From: Chamaecrista fasciculata | Taxonomy: Eukaryota; Streptophyta; Magnoliopsida; Fabales; Fabaceae | Direction: 5' to 3' | Assembly (NCBI GenBank): GCA_003254925.1 | Contig: QANZ01028774.1 | Location: 36,226 to 100,225 of the forward strand | Length of the DNA: 64,000 nt | Shown here: positions 43,701-55,588 of the stretch, in pieces | Numbering within the stretch: the first letter of the stretch is position 1 | How the letters are laid out: every line of letters begins with the position of its first letter | The notes under the pieces: model-generated | The model's database searches: none | Told to the model about the DNA's origin: nothing | Seen by the model: only the letters and a program-made list of their open reading frames with translations | Program-made: the position numbers and the translations under genes

Positions 43701-46700
43701 AATAGGCTGGCTTTTAACAATGCCATTTATAAATCAGGTGTGAGGAATACTTGTTAGTTGTAATGGATATTTTCATGATACTTTTTCCACAACTAATCAA
43801 ATGCTTACTGCAGGCATTATTGTTGATGATCCCCGAATGCTTATTAGCTATTACGGAGTTTTCATGCTTTCATGTTTCAAATTCCGTGCTGACCAGTCAT
43901 CTAGTCTCTCCAAGTCAAAGATGTATAAAAAAATAATCTTGCAGTGGAAGTCAGCTTCTGTACTAAGTGATCTATCTTTTGAAACAAAAGGATACTGGAC
44001 GTTTCTTGACCATCTGAGGCTTTACAGTTACTGTCACTTGCTAGATTTTGTTCTTTCATTGATTTTGATTACAGGAACCTTGGAATATGACATTCTGCAT
44101 CTTGGGTACCTTGGTTTTGCTCTGGTTTTCTTCAGAATGAGGCTAAAAATACTAAAGCAGGGAAACAAGATTTTTAGATTCTTGCGGATGTACAATTTTG
44201 TTCTTATAGTATTGTCTCTTGCATATCAATCTCCATTTGTTGATGATTTAAGTGAGACAAAATGTAAAATCCAATGCTTCAAGGAATTGGTTGGATTTTA
44301 TAAGTATGATTATGGTTTTCGAATTACATCAAGATCAGCATTGGTGGAAATAATCATATTTATGTTGGTATCTCTACAGTCATACATGTTTTCATCCCAG
44401 GAGTTTGGTTATGTTTCAAAATATCTTGAGAAAGAGCAAATTGGTGTGGTATTGCGACAGCAGGAGAACAAAGCTGCTTGGAAGACTGCACAATTGCAGC
44501 ACATACATAAAGCTGAAGAGCTGAAGCGCCTCCGAAGCTTGCAGGTAGAGAAGATGAAATCAGAGATGCTAAACCTTCAAAATGTGAGCACTGATGCAAA
44601 CTGGAGTGATGTTTCTCTAGAAAGTGATGCCCTAAAGAGGAGACGAAACTCTTCCATAGATTTTTATAGGGAGGGAGAGTTCACGAAGCAAGATATTAAT
44701 CTGAATTCTGAGACAATAGGCCCCTTTGATATGAATGATTCTCCATTGAGTGAAAGAGCAGCTGTGAATTCATCGGTTCCAGAATATTGGAAACATCCAA
44801 CATATTCTCCTCGCAAAATTTTTGATGTAAAGGAAAGAACCTCCAACAGTTACATTTTGGATTCAGGAGTAAGGAATCACTTGAAACCTCGTTTGGGGGG
44901 AAATGCTATAGTTTCAGCAGTACATCTCATAGGTAATGGAGTATCTCAAGCAACATCTCTTGTAAATATGGCAGTGAACAATCTAATGAGTTTTCTAAAG
45001 ATAGAACATGAAGAATTGGAGTCAACGAAGGATTCTTCTGAGGATGAGGTATATTATGAGATTGAAAATCAGAATACAGGCGTCGAAAATTTGGAACCTA
45101 CATTTTCTACGCAGTCACTCATTGTTACTGAGGAAACCATGTCTCATTCTGCATGCCACCGAATTGGTATTATCTGCCATTATATGTGGTCCCAAATGCG
45201 GTCAAATAACGATTTTGTTTGTTATTGCTGCTTTGTTCTGATATATCTATGGAACTTCAGTTTGATTTCTGTGGTTTACCTAGCAGCTCTCTTCTTATAT
45301 GCTCTCTGTCAGAATACTGGTCCCATTTACATATTTTGGATTATTGTGCTAATTTACACAGAGATATGCATTTTGCTTCAGTATTTATATCAAAGCATCA
45401 TCCAACATTGTGGGTTGGTTTTACATGTGGGTTTCCTTCAAGAATTGGGATTTCCTGCGCAAAAAATAACATCATCCTTTGTGACCGCTAACTTGCCATT
45501 TTTTCTGATATATTTATTTACTCTGTTGCAAACCTCCATAACTGTGAAGGATGGTGGTTGGGCAGTTGCTGGAGAACTCAGATGTGATAAGAGAATAAAC
45601 CATACATTCATAGAGGATGTCAATAGCAACATCTTCATAGAGAGATTACAGAGACTATCTTTACATCTGATAAATATACTGAAACTGCTTAACAGAAGCC
45701 TCTGCAGGTACTGGAAATCATTAACACAGGGTGCAGAGACTCCACCATACTTTGTGCAGCTCTCTTTTGAAGTCAATTTGTGGCCTGAAGAGGGCATCCA
45801 GCCAGAGAGAATTGAATCAAGAGTAAATGGACTGCTCAAGCTCTTGCATGAAAAGAGATGCAAAGAGGGGGAAATTTGTGGTTTGCAGTCAGAAAGTAGG
45901 GTTCGTATTCAGAGCATTCAAAAAAGTGATGAGAACGAAAATGTGTGTCTTGCAGTTTTTGAGGTTTTACATGCTTCCCCTTCAATTGAATTTACTACTG
46001 AGGAATGGTATGGCTCACTAACTCCAGCAGCAGATGTTGCTGATGAGATTCGAGAAGCTCAAAGCACTGGTATCTTCGAAGAAATTGGGTTCCCATATCA
46101 GTTACTTTCTGTCATTAGCGACGGAAAAAGGGAAATCGATCTGTATGCTTATGTGTTCTGTGCTGATTTGGCTGTTTTCTTCTTAATAGCCATTTTCTAT
46201 CAGTCAGTTATAAAATCTGATAGTGAGTTTCTTGAAGTCTATCAGCTTGAAGATCAATTTCCAGAAAATTTTGTTTTTGTTCTAATGGTAAATTTCTTTT
46301 TCTTTTTCTTTTTTCTTTTTATTTAGTTTGATGCCTCAATAGTAACATAGCATGACCGGAAGTTCATAGCTAAAATCTTGATTTCTGATCTTTTTTGAAA
46401 TGGAACTCAATATCTATGTAGGAATGCATTCATTTTTCATTAGATCAATTTGTCAATATCCAATTATTTGATAAGAAACTATATCTTCTTTCCTGTTTTA
46501 TAAATTGAAAAGATTAGTTAAAGTTTAGTAAAGTATTTGGTATATTTAGATAAGAAACTATATCTTCTTTCCCGTTTTATAAATACTGCAAAACAAAAGA
46601 TTTGTTAGAGTTTAGCCAAGTATTTGGTATATTTAGTTATTCAATGACAGAAGACATTCATAACATGATCTCAAGTCTCGAGAATTTTATTAACTGCTTT

Positions 46701-49700
46701 TAATGCTTTTAGTTATGAAGACCTGAGATCATATTTTGAGAATTTTGATAACTTCTTTTAATGACAAACTGATTCATATGGGCTGATGAGGTCACATAGT
46801 TACATGTATTCTGCTGCTTCATACATGTCATCATATTGCAAATCAGATTTTTGAAACTACATGTTTATTGAGTAAGACTTTCTCTTGCAGGTTGTCTTTT
46901 CCTTAATTGTGCTTCATCGCATTATATACCTCTGTTCCTTTGCCCCAGGGGAAGTTCTTTTTTATGTATTCAACCTTGTTCTCTTCACATATTCAGTCAC
47001 AAAATATGCCTGGGAAATGGGTCCTTTGCCCAGACATTCTGGAATACTAGCACTTCAGGCCATTTATTTCACGAAAGCAATTTCTCTGGCTTTGCAAGCC
47101 AAGCAATTTCATCTTGGGATTCCACAAAAAAGCACTTTGTATAGGCAGTTTTTGACCAGTAGTGTTACGCGGATCAATTTTTTGGGTTTTCGTCTGTATC
47201 GTGCTCTGCCATTCCTTTATGAATTGAGATGTGTTCTAGACTGGTCTTGCACAACAACTTCTTTGACCATGTATGACTGGTTGAAGGTAAGTTCTTTACC
47301 TTTTGCATAATACCTCTTAGTTGTTCTGCTGCTATTCACATAGAAATATACGAATTCATGGTTGCTAGATGAAATAACTGAAATCATGTCATTTCAAACC
47401 CTTACCTGGCTTGTCATTTCTAAGAAACTTCTCTTAACTACTTCTAAAATTAGGCAGTACTTATACCGAATATATATTGCTACCCTTACCTCTTTTTGTA
47501 CTCCTGGGTTGCTCCAAAATATATATCATAAATTAGTTTTTTAAAGAAAAAGGTTTGGTTTTTATTAACATTATATAAGTGTGCTTTAGGAGTTTTAACT
47601 CCTAGTATTAAAGATATGAAATTAACGATCATTATCTTAACAAATAATATATAATTTAATATCATCTAATACTGTGGCTTACTATATTGGAATTATTTGA
47701 ACTTGAACATTGTACTAACATATATTACTATTTTGATTGATTGTTTATGATTGAAGGTTTATTATCTTTTATTATGATTGTAAGAAATGATATATATTAG
47801 AAAATATTCTTTATGTTTAGTATATATGGAAATACCCATATTTTATATTTTGGAAAAACTATAGTATCTTGTATCCGCATCTGTGCCCTTTTTTCACAAC
47901 TATTTTGAGTTGGATTTGTAGTTGTTCACAGAGTACCAATAGAAATCTTGTGGTTATAGTAAAAAACTCAAGTTGAGGCTGGGGGATTGGATGTAGGCTT
48001 TAGTTTAAGCTGAACCGGGACAAGCACCTTGTGTTTATTTGCACTCTTCCCTCTCTTTTAGTTGTAGCGATTTAATTTACTAATTTAAAGCTCTATATTT
48101 GTCTTGTGCTCTGTTTTTCGTTCTATTTGCTTGCCTTAAAGTTTCCTCTACCTTTGGCCAAAAAAGAAAAAAAAAGTTTCCTCTACCATAAATTTTCCAA
48201 TACTAATTTAAAGTTTTGAAATTAAATGCCTTGTTGAGATTAATTTAGAATTTTTTTTCTCAAATACTCAATTCAGCACCCTCTTGGGTGCCAAGCCATT
48301 CCTGATGGCTTTAAATGCACTTAAGCATCGAACAAATCCTATTTGTAAACAACCATATAGGTACATGAGTGGATATAAATTCATTAGAGTTAATTCTACT
48401 GACAAAGATTGGGCAAACAGTAATACTGATGAGCATTTCAGAAAAACTTGTCTCCTCCTTTATTTTTGTGGCCTCATGAAGTTTTTCTTTTAAATTTTTC
48501 TATGTTATCTGCTGTTGCATTTTATTAGATCAGCCACTCATGAAATAAATATTAGATGATAATTAATGTTGATTTATAGTTTTTACAAACATATTGTTGA
48601 ACTGAAGTTGGATAGTGTTGGTCTATTCCGTGTTCTGATATGGAAGTATTGTTACTCCAATAACATAGACATCATGACGCAGACTTGGTCTCTTCTTAGC
48701 TGTTCCCCTTCACCTTACAAGCACTTTAAGTGGTCCACATTTCTTTCTCCTTGTGATCTCTTAGTAACTCTTTCTTTGTAGTTGGAAGATATTCATGCAA
48801 GCTTGTTTCTTGTCAAATGCGATGTGGATTTGAATAGAGCCAATCATCCCCAAGGACAAAAGCAAACAAAAATGACGAAGTTCTGCAGTGGGATATGTTT
48901 ATTTTTCGTGTTATTGTGTGTCATATGGACTCCCATGCTGGTAAGAATGTCATTCTTGAAATTACCACTTTGCTGTTAAAGTGCTTAAGTCTGAAAAACG
49001 AGAAGTCATTATCTATCAGTGCTGTCTATTTCTATGCTGACAATGCAATATATTATCTACTGAAACTGTTAACTTATTAAGATTTTTTCTTGTATACTTC
49101 AGTAGTTGTGGAGTAATTATGAAAGATATTGTCTTTTGTTTGGTATGTATTTATTAAGTATTTATGTTCCCTTAGAGTAAGTAGTTGGTATGACTTTTAA
49201 CGACATATGTAGAAACTTTTTCTTTTGTAATGTATTATATAAATATCATCGTCAATGAAATAGCCTTCAATGTATGAAGGTTCTCCTAGTTCTCTGCGTC
49301 TCAGTTTTTTCTTCTATGTGAGAACACTTAACAGAAACAATTTGCTTTGACATCTTTATTGAAAAGAGTAATATGTTTCTTTTGTGGGTTGTAGAAATAT
49401 AATCGTCATTATAACTTCTTTCCTTTTATGATGACCAAGTATCAAATACCAGCAAAGCACCTTTTTTTGGAGTCTGGACTGTATTTAAGTTTTTTTTTTG
49501 TGTTTAAACAGTATCGCAAAATGGTAGTTTTGAATGACTCTGATGTCACATAATGCTTGCTTTGTATCATTTCTTTAGGTGACTGATTTTAGCTGGATTA
49601 ACATCTGGATGTTTAGTTAATTACAGTGTATTCGATCAATATAGGCCTTTGATGATCATGATTTTGAAAATATTTTGCTGGAAGCACTCATCCAATGTCC

Positions 49701-51569
49701 CTCCTGGATTTTCGTATCATTAAGTAGTATACAGCAATTGTTATTCTTTTATAGAGAGATGCAGTACAAAAGCTGAGATTATGTCATTTCAGTTGCTCTT
49801 GACTTGCACTATTCATGTTTAAAATATTTACTTTATCTTCCTAACATGTTTAAGAAAAAGAACCTGGCTGTTCAGATGCAACTTCAACGTTTTCTAGATC
49901 AATGTCAGATTCTTAATTATATTGATGACTTTTTTATCTACTTTTTTCCTTTCCATCTCCTCTCACTTTGCATCATTACTATAAAATCACATTTTCTGGA
50001 CAGATGTACAGCAGTGGTAACCCAACAAACATTGCAAACCCCATCAAAGATGCCAGTGCTCGTGTTGATATAAAGACCTTAAGTGGAAGGTTGACATTGT
50101 TTGAGACAACTTTGTGTGAGAAGATATCCTGGGAAAATCTTGATGCGCCTACACTTTTGGATCCTCATGGTTATCTTAGTTCATACAATGAGAAAGACAT
50201 CCAATTAATTTGCTGCCAGGCAGATGCAAGTATGTTGTGGCTTGTTCCACCTGTTGTGCAGGCCAGATTTGGAGAGTCCCTTAGGTCGAACATGGACATT
50301 ACTTTCTCCTGGCAATTTACCAGAGATAGGCCTAAAGAAAAAGAAGTTGTAAATTATGAATTAACCGTAGAGAACCAGGATCTTCCTAATGCTTCAGAAG
50401 TGATGGAAGTTTTCGATGGTTCTTCCAATAGTTTCACAGTGTTCAATGTTTACCCAAGATACTTTCGGGTCACAGGCTCTGGTGATGTGCGAGGCGTTGA
50501 ACAGCCGGTATGTCATGTTCAAACAACGTATATCTAATCTTTCTTTTTTCCTGCGTTGATTTTAGCTGTATTTAATTATCAGCAATATTTAGGATCTTGA
50601 TGGGAATATAATACCTTTTTTGCAGGTGGATCTGGTCAGTGGAAAGCTTGTTCTCAATCGTGGGAATGCAGAGTGGTGGTCTTTTTATGATATTAATGCA
50701 TCATATGAGCAGGGATGTGGGAAGTTTTCTGGACCCATGGCTGTAATTGTATCCGAAGAAACCCCTCGTAAGCTTCTTTATCGTTATACTTTTTAATTGC
50801 ATACGAAAGTGGAGGTGGAACAACACAAGTGTGTTCCCTCATATTTTATGTTGTACCTATACGACTAACAGCTACGTGTACTCATGCTTCTTGCTGGTTC
50901 AGATGGTATTCTGGGCGAAACTCTAAGCAAGTTCAGTATCTGGGGTCTCTATATTACCTTCGTGCTTGCAGTTGGACGTTTCATCAGATTGCAATGTGCC
51001 GACCTGCGAATGAGAATTCCTTTTGAGAACCTTCCTTCTTGTGACAGGTGCTTATACTGCTTAATTATTTAAGTAACATGCAACTGCAGCATGTGCTTAT
51101 GGCTATGTTGGCCGTTTTCATCTGGGCCTTCTTCTCTCTTGTTTAAATGAAATGGGTGCATTAGGCAATATATATATATATATATATGACACCTTTGGCT
51201 GCAAATTTTTCTTGACATTTACATAGAATTTGTTGTTAATTCATTGGATGAAGTTTATGTAGAGGATAAAACAACCAAAATATGAAATTTTAAAGACAAA
51301 ATTAAAAATTAATGTGAAATTTAGAATTAAAAAAAGAAGTGGTTTTTCCTTTTTGCTTTCAATTTTTCATGTAATTGAAGCCTTTTCGGGTGTCTTATAA
51401 AATTCTGTGTTGATTGACGCATATATGCAGATTGTTGGCATTATGTGAAGATATTTATGCTGCACGAGCAGCTGGCGATCTTGAAGTGGAGGAAGTTCTA
51501 TATTGGACGCTAATTAAAATCTACCGCTCACCCCACATGCTACTCGAATATACTCAGCCTGACTTCTAA
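37744..51569 (+). CDS. PIEZO1: PIEZO mechanosensitive channel, N-terminal exons missing
   Basis: Exons 37744-37959, 38034-38211, 41065-41193, 41420-41593, 41728-41952, 42106-43620, 43814-46287, 46891-47286, 48782-48940, 50004-50507, 50626-50767, 50903-51047, 51431-51569 join in frame to 2131 codons plus stop. PIEZO forms a trimeric, propeller-shaped cation channel opened by membrane tension; plant PIEZO is reported at the tonoplast and plasma membrane. The first exon, ISLVALSFWSFHFASLCAFG, matches a plant PIEZO internal exon. Many membrane helices follow, then the long Piezo repeats, an extramembrane cap region (MYSSGNPTNIANP to GVEQP), and the C-terminal PF..E motif (PFENLP) with LYWTLIKIYRSP. 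Plant PIEZO is about 2485 residues, so about 350 N-terminal residues (first blade helices) are absent upstream. No ATG opens the first exon. The intron 38212-41064 carries an RTE LINE. Confidence 0.93.
38710..40326 (-). mobile_element. 5'-truncated RTE-clade LINE in a PIEZO intron
   Basis: The minus strand encodes a reverse transcriptase with GKAVGPDNLPIEVWK, NYRGIKLMSH, DLEKAYDRVPR, GLHQGSALSPYLF and the catalytic MLFADDIVL, then the RTE tail with RWFGHVQRR and RGRGRPKKT. The 5' endonuclease part is missing. The frame is the same from 40349 to 38748 but for one TAA near 39330. It ends in (TTG)n, the RTE 3' signature. A perfect 15-base target duplication AATTTTGTTCTTAAT lies at 38695-38709 and 40327-40341. 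The insertion is recent and in antisense to PIEZO. Confidence 0.93.
46470..46640. repeat. Tandem duplication in a PIEZO intron, period about 79
   Basis: Two copies of a unit beginning GATAAGAAACTATATCTTC and ending AGTATTTGGTATATTTAG, starting at 46470 and 46549 and differing at a few bases. It lies between the exons ending 46287 and starting 46891. Confidence 0.7.
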
Positions 51570-52249
51570 CTATAATTTTATTTCTCCACACCCTTGATTC
51601 TTGAGACTTCACTTACATTATCTATACATCATATCGGGGATTACTAAGGAGAAAAGAAGGGAAGAGAATTAAGATGTCCTCACTTTGTCCAAGGAGTGAA
51701 TTGGAGGGGAAATAATAAAAAAAATAATTCTACCCTTGTTGTTACAGTTAGTATTTCGTGATTCATTGGTAAATTTATTTTGATTCTCTATCAACCAATA
51801 ATCTAGGACCATTAACATGATTAAACATTAGCAGTTTGAAGTCTAGACACTAATATTTTTTCTACTATTATATTAATAGAGTTCTCTATCCAAAAACTAG
51901 CAATTTGCTCATTTAATAATCCTTTGGGTTCAAATAACTCAATTTTTTACTATGAATTATTTGTGTCAATGAATTGGTTCAATCCAAAACATAAAATAAT
52001 GGGTGTAATCCAAAAAAAAAGAAAGATTCATTAGTAGTTGTTAATAGAATTAAAAGTTGTATCTTGCTCAAACTAATAAATAGATATGCAGTTATAGTTA
52101 AAGCTGAAATAATTAGTTATAGTGGACATGAGCCATGAAGAAACTAAATGCAATATGTTCATTTAGACATGAAAATGGATTAATGGGTGATAGGTCTCAG
52201 ATTATATATATATATATGCAACGATTTAATACTGAAAAACAAACACCAA

Positions 52250-52797
52250 TTGAAAAACACAAAAAACAACTTAAAAAAAAACCTAGAAAAATCAGTATAA
52301 ACATAATAGAACAACTAAAAAAAATAACAAAAGTACAGACAACCAAATGTAGTTGATATATCTTTAAACTCAGCAGAACAATTTTGTTTGCAACTAACTA
52401 AAATTTAAAAGATAATCTCAGATCATGTATATGCAACGATTTAATACTTACCTAACTTTAACTAATAATCAGCAGAATTTCCCAACAAGGTCGATATGTC
52501 CGAGTGGTTAAGGAGACAGACTTGAAATCTGTTGGGCTTCGCCCGCGCAGGTTCGAACCCTGCTGTCGACGCTCCTTTTGTTTTTAAACTTTTATTCTCA
52601 AGCTGTTACTTTATTTCACTTCACTTCATTAATATTATTGTTTAATTAAACTTGTTTTGGAATTATTATTCAGTTTAATTAATCTGGAATAGTAGGTTAA
52701 TTTGGTTGTCTGTACTTCTGTTAGTTTTTAAGTTATTCTATTATGTTTATACCCATTTTTCTATAGTTTTTTTTATGTTGTTTTTTGTGTCTTTCAA
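52250..52797. repeat. Inverted repeat pair enclosing a tRNA-Ser gene
   Basis: The arm 52250-52347 (TTGAAAAACACAAAAAACAAC to ACAGACAACCAAA) is the reverse complement, at about 85%, of 52701-52797. The 353-base interior holds tRNA-Ser. A second direct repeat (CTCAGAT, then ATATGCAACGATTTAATACT) occurs outside the left arm (about 52197-52232) and again between arm and tRNA (about 52418-52448). No transposase is seen. It may be two opposed copies of one repeat, or a TIR-like unit. Confidence 0.65.
52490..52571 (+). tRNA. trnS-UGA: tRNA-Ser (UGA anticodon)
   Basis: 82 bases, class II fold. The acceptor stem GTCGATA pairs with TGTCGAC (discriminator G). The A box reads TGTCCGAGTGGTTAAGG and the anticodon arm CAGACTTGAAATCTG, with TGA at the anticodon. 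The variable arm is TTGGGCTTCGCCCG and the B box/T arm GCAGGTTCGAACCCTGC. There is no intron and no encoded CCA. A CTTTTG stretch shortly downstream can stop RNA polymerase III. All stems look intact, so it is probably functional. Confidence 0.95.
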
Positions 52798-53638
52798 GAG
52801 AAGTGCTCTGTTAGGATTTCACCGAAGCTCAGAAGTATCTTTGAGAGGTTGTTGGTGGGCGTCTTTCATGGCGTCCCGGCGACGACATTAACAGCTTCTT
52901 TGGCATCGGCGACTGCGGTTCTATACCAGCGGTCTCTCTCCTTTTTCTTCTTTTAGGTATTATTTTGTCTCTTTCTGTATTAGGGAGGTCTCTACTTTCA
53001 TTAGGAAAGTTTTTCTCTTCCATTAGGAAAGTTTTTCCCTTTCATTAGGAAAGAATTTATCTTTTGTTTAAATATTATCTCTAGATCTACTCTTTTTGCT
53101 TAACATGATGGAGAAAAATTAAGAAGAGTTTTGCCCAGAGAGTGAAAAGAAGAGTGTTGCCTCTTCCTTTTCTTTTTTCTTTTCTCTATTTTTCAATATT
53201 GGAGTAGATTTATTGTTTTCATGTATTTGAAAGGAGATCTGATCTTAATTTTTGATATTCTTAGGTGTGTTGAGAGAATTTGTTTGATTAATTCTCCCAT
53301 GTAATCAATTATAGGAGATTTTGGTTAGGCTTTTATTGTTAAATTTGAGCCAAGATTGTATCTATTATACTTTCTTTCTCACAAATAAAGTTAAAATGGG
53401 GTTTGTTATTTAGTTTTCTATTATGAAATCAGCTTCTCTGGACCCAAAGAAATTAAACTTTAGAGAAGGATGATTAGGGATGAGAGTGAGAGGGTTTGGA
53501 TAATAGAGAAGGGAAGAAGGTGAAAATGGAGGCTATGAAGAAAGAAGTCACTCTAGTGATGACGTTGAGGCTGAGTCTGAGACATCGATCGCTCTCTTTT
53601 GGTATAGCCATTAAATGTATCATGAAAAAGCAATTTCA

Positions 53639-53886
53639 TGGTATATATATTAGTCTAAGATGTAAAGTTTAATTTTTGATATATGATGCAAATATTGATG
53701 TGGCATAATTATAGCTATTGATGTAATTTAATAAAAAAAATAATAAATTTTTTAACTAATCACAACTGTGTATGGAGTCACACAACTACTTACATATAAC
53801 TAACTTTTCTACGTGTCATTATTTTATTAACTGATGACCTATTGCATCTCATATCAAAAATCAAATTTTGCATTATAAAATTACCA
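53639..53886. mobile_element. Possible diverged MITE
   Basis: The left part, TGGTAT to TTTAATTTTTGATATATGATG, pairs imperfectly with the right end (CATCTCATATCAAAAATCAAA to TTACCA). Both ends read TGGTA inward. The middle has CTATTGATGTAATTTAATAA. The flanks give no clear duplication. Confidence 0.35.
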
Positions 53887-54565
53887 ACCGAGAGTAGAGA
53901 CGTAGAAACAAGGAGAGAAAGAGAAAGGTGGTTTAAACTTTAGAGTGAGAGAAGATGAAAGAGCATTTAGAATTTACAGATAGTATGGTTTTTGAGGAAA
54001 ATATAATATAAATCTACAATATTTTATTCAGAGATGAGCATCGAGAGCTTTACTAAATTTTGAGAGTAATTAAGTTTTGTGAATAAATTAAGTTAATAAA
54101 AATTGAAAAATAAAAGAATACTAAATTTGACGAATACATTGTATTAATATATAAGTAGAGCAAAAATTGTTAATCTTCGTGATTTCACATCTTCTTCCTC
54201 TTCTTTTGGCTGTCTAAACATCAAAATCAAAGCGAGCTAGCTAGGGGGTACACCAGTAGGCTCTTTTACTTGTGTGTGTTGCTGAAATTTCAATGCACAA
54301 GACGACGTCGTTCCGTAGCTTCATCGTGGAATCTCCGACCACCCTCTCTCTCTCATCAGGTTTCTGGTGGATCGAGAGAGAGAGAGAAACACACACACAC
54401 ACACACATTATCACGATCTGCTCTGCCGAAAATGGCGGCGAAGCAAGTAATTTCCAGAAAATTCACATTTAAACATGAAAGATACGACAAACTGTAATCT
54501 CGTCTCTACCATTCTTAATTTGTTGTTTTTTTCTCAAATCCGAAAACCCTAATATGACTCTCCAC

Positions 54566-55588
54566 TCACGCGATGCCAAATCCACTCACATGCAGGGGAT
54601 GATTATGATGGTGACGATGATGAAGATGAACATTACGAATATGATGGTGATTCACCGCCTCGTGACACCACCTTATTCCTTCATTGCTTCCAATCCCAAA
54701 ACTGCGATCCCCAAATCCAACCTCCTCCTCCTCCTCTTCTAGGTTTTCTTCTTCTTCTTCTTCTTCCTCCTCCTGATTTGTTTCCTCTGCAATTTCTCCT
54801 TCTGATTCTGCAATTTCTCCTTCTGGCTCTGCAACTGCTCCTTCTGATTCTGCAATTTCTTCTTCTAATTCTGCAATTTCTTGTTCTAATTCTGCAATTT
54901 CTCGTTCTTGTTCTTGTTCTTGTTCCTGTTCTTGTTGCTCCCTGTCGTCATCGAGGATGGTTTCATCAGGGATGAGATGCAATGTCAAGCGTCCATCGTG
55001 TCGCCAGACGTGGAGAATCTCCGGCCGATGGATCCTGACTTCGGTGAGCTCTAACCTTCCGTCCTTCCTTACCGGCCGGAGAAAAAAACTTGGTTGACCC
55101 TTCACATTCAACGACGAAAGAGGAGGCGGAAACGATTTCGCCTCCTTTTTCACATGATTACGCATCTTCCTCCTCCAATTCTCACTCTCTCCGCCTTCCG
55201 CCGCCGTCGTCCTCCTCCCACAACAATAATCCTCATCAACAATACTATCCTTATTCTCACGATTCTCTGTGATCGGATCATCTGTACGGATCTCGTCAGA
55301 GCTCTCAAACCCTAGGCTCTCCGTACAAGACGACGTCAATCCAACATTCTCTCCGGCGTCTCTCTTCCTCGGTGATGACGGTGGTTTCTTCACAATCACG
55401 TGCCTGATCGCCGCCACAATAAGCCCAATCCCACCGGGAAAATCAAGAAACGAATGAATGTTTTGGTGATGATGATGATGATGATGATGGTTCTTGAACA
55501 AATTGATTAGAGTGGGAAGAATGCAAATGACGAGGAGAGCAAGAGAGAGTGAGAGAAGAATTGCACAATATGGAGAGAAAATCGTCAT
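54566..55588 (-). CDS. FAF-domain (FANTASTIC FOUR-like) protein with membrane anchor
   Basis: Single exon of 340 codons. The FAF domain lies at about 153-207: FPPPLSSLNVKGQPSFFLRP, then RKDGRLELTEVRI and HDGRLTLHLIPDE. FANTASTIC FOUR proteins adjust shoot meristem size in Arabidopsis through WUSCHEL; this relative may act elsewhere. Residues 5-31 form a strong hydrophobic segment (ILLSLSLALLVICILPTLINL), unlike classical FAF1-4, followed by eight histidines (34-41) from a trinucleotide run. After the FAF domain comes a charged low-complexity part, with QE repeats then EIAELEQ-type heptads and poly-E, and a His-rich tail. The start is the first ATG, directly before the hydrophobic segment. The hydrophobic N-terminus suggests a membrane-bound or secretory-pathway form. 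Confidence 0.8.
   Translation of the reverse strand: MTIFSPYCAILLSLSLALLVICILPTLINLFKNHHHHHHHHQNIHSFLDFPGGIGLIVAAIRHVIVKKPPSSPRKRDAGENVGLTSSCTESLGFESSDEIRTDDPITENRENKDSIVDEDYCCGRRTTAAEGGESENWRRKMRNHVKKEAKSFPPPLSSLNVKGQPSFFLRPVRKDGRLELTEVRIHRPEILHVWRHDGRLTLHLIPDETILDDDREQQEQEQEQEQEREIAELEQEIAELEEEIAESEGAVAEPEGEIAESEGEIAEETNQEEEEEEEEENLEEEEEEVGFGDRSFGIGSNEGIRWCHEAVNHHHIRNVHLHHRHHHNHPLHVSGFGIA

Larger units (their letters stand above)
51570..54565. other. Spacer between PIEZO and the FAF-domain gene
   Basis: 3.0 kb holding the PIEZO 3' UTR, a tRNA-Ser gene inside an inverted repeat, a possible MITE, and GA/CA microsatellites at about 54374-54408. 52980-53060 has three copies of TTAGGAAAGTTTTT-like units. 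A short frame at 54432 (MAAKQVISRKFTFKHERYDKL) follows a leader-like stretch, but I can find no splice continuation for it. Confidence 0.5.

Noticed and set aside
53100-53450. LTR-like stretch downstream of tRNA-Ser
   Set aside because: It has a leader-like look and a weak primer-site resemblance, but no second copy or defined ends in the window.
54432-54497. Possible small + strand gene starting MAAKQVISRKF
   Set aside because: It stops after 21 codons. The best downstream acceptor (before 54596) gives a stop straight away, and the continuation is antisense to the FAF-domain gene.
54778-54975. Leu-rich frame on the + strand (MFPLQFLLLILQFLLL...)
   Set aside because: It is the complement of the Glu-rich repeats of the FAF-domain gene on the minus strand.
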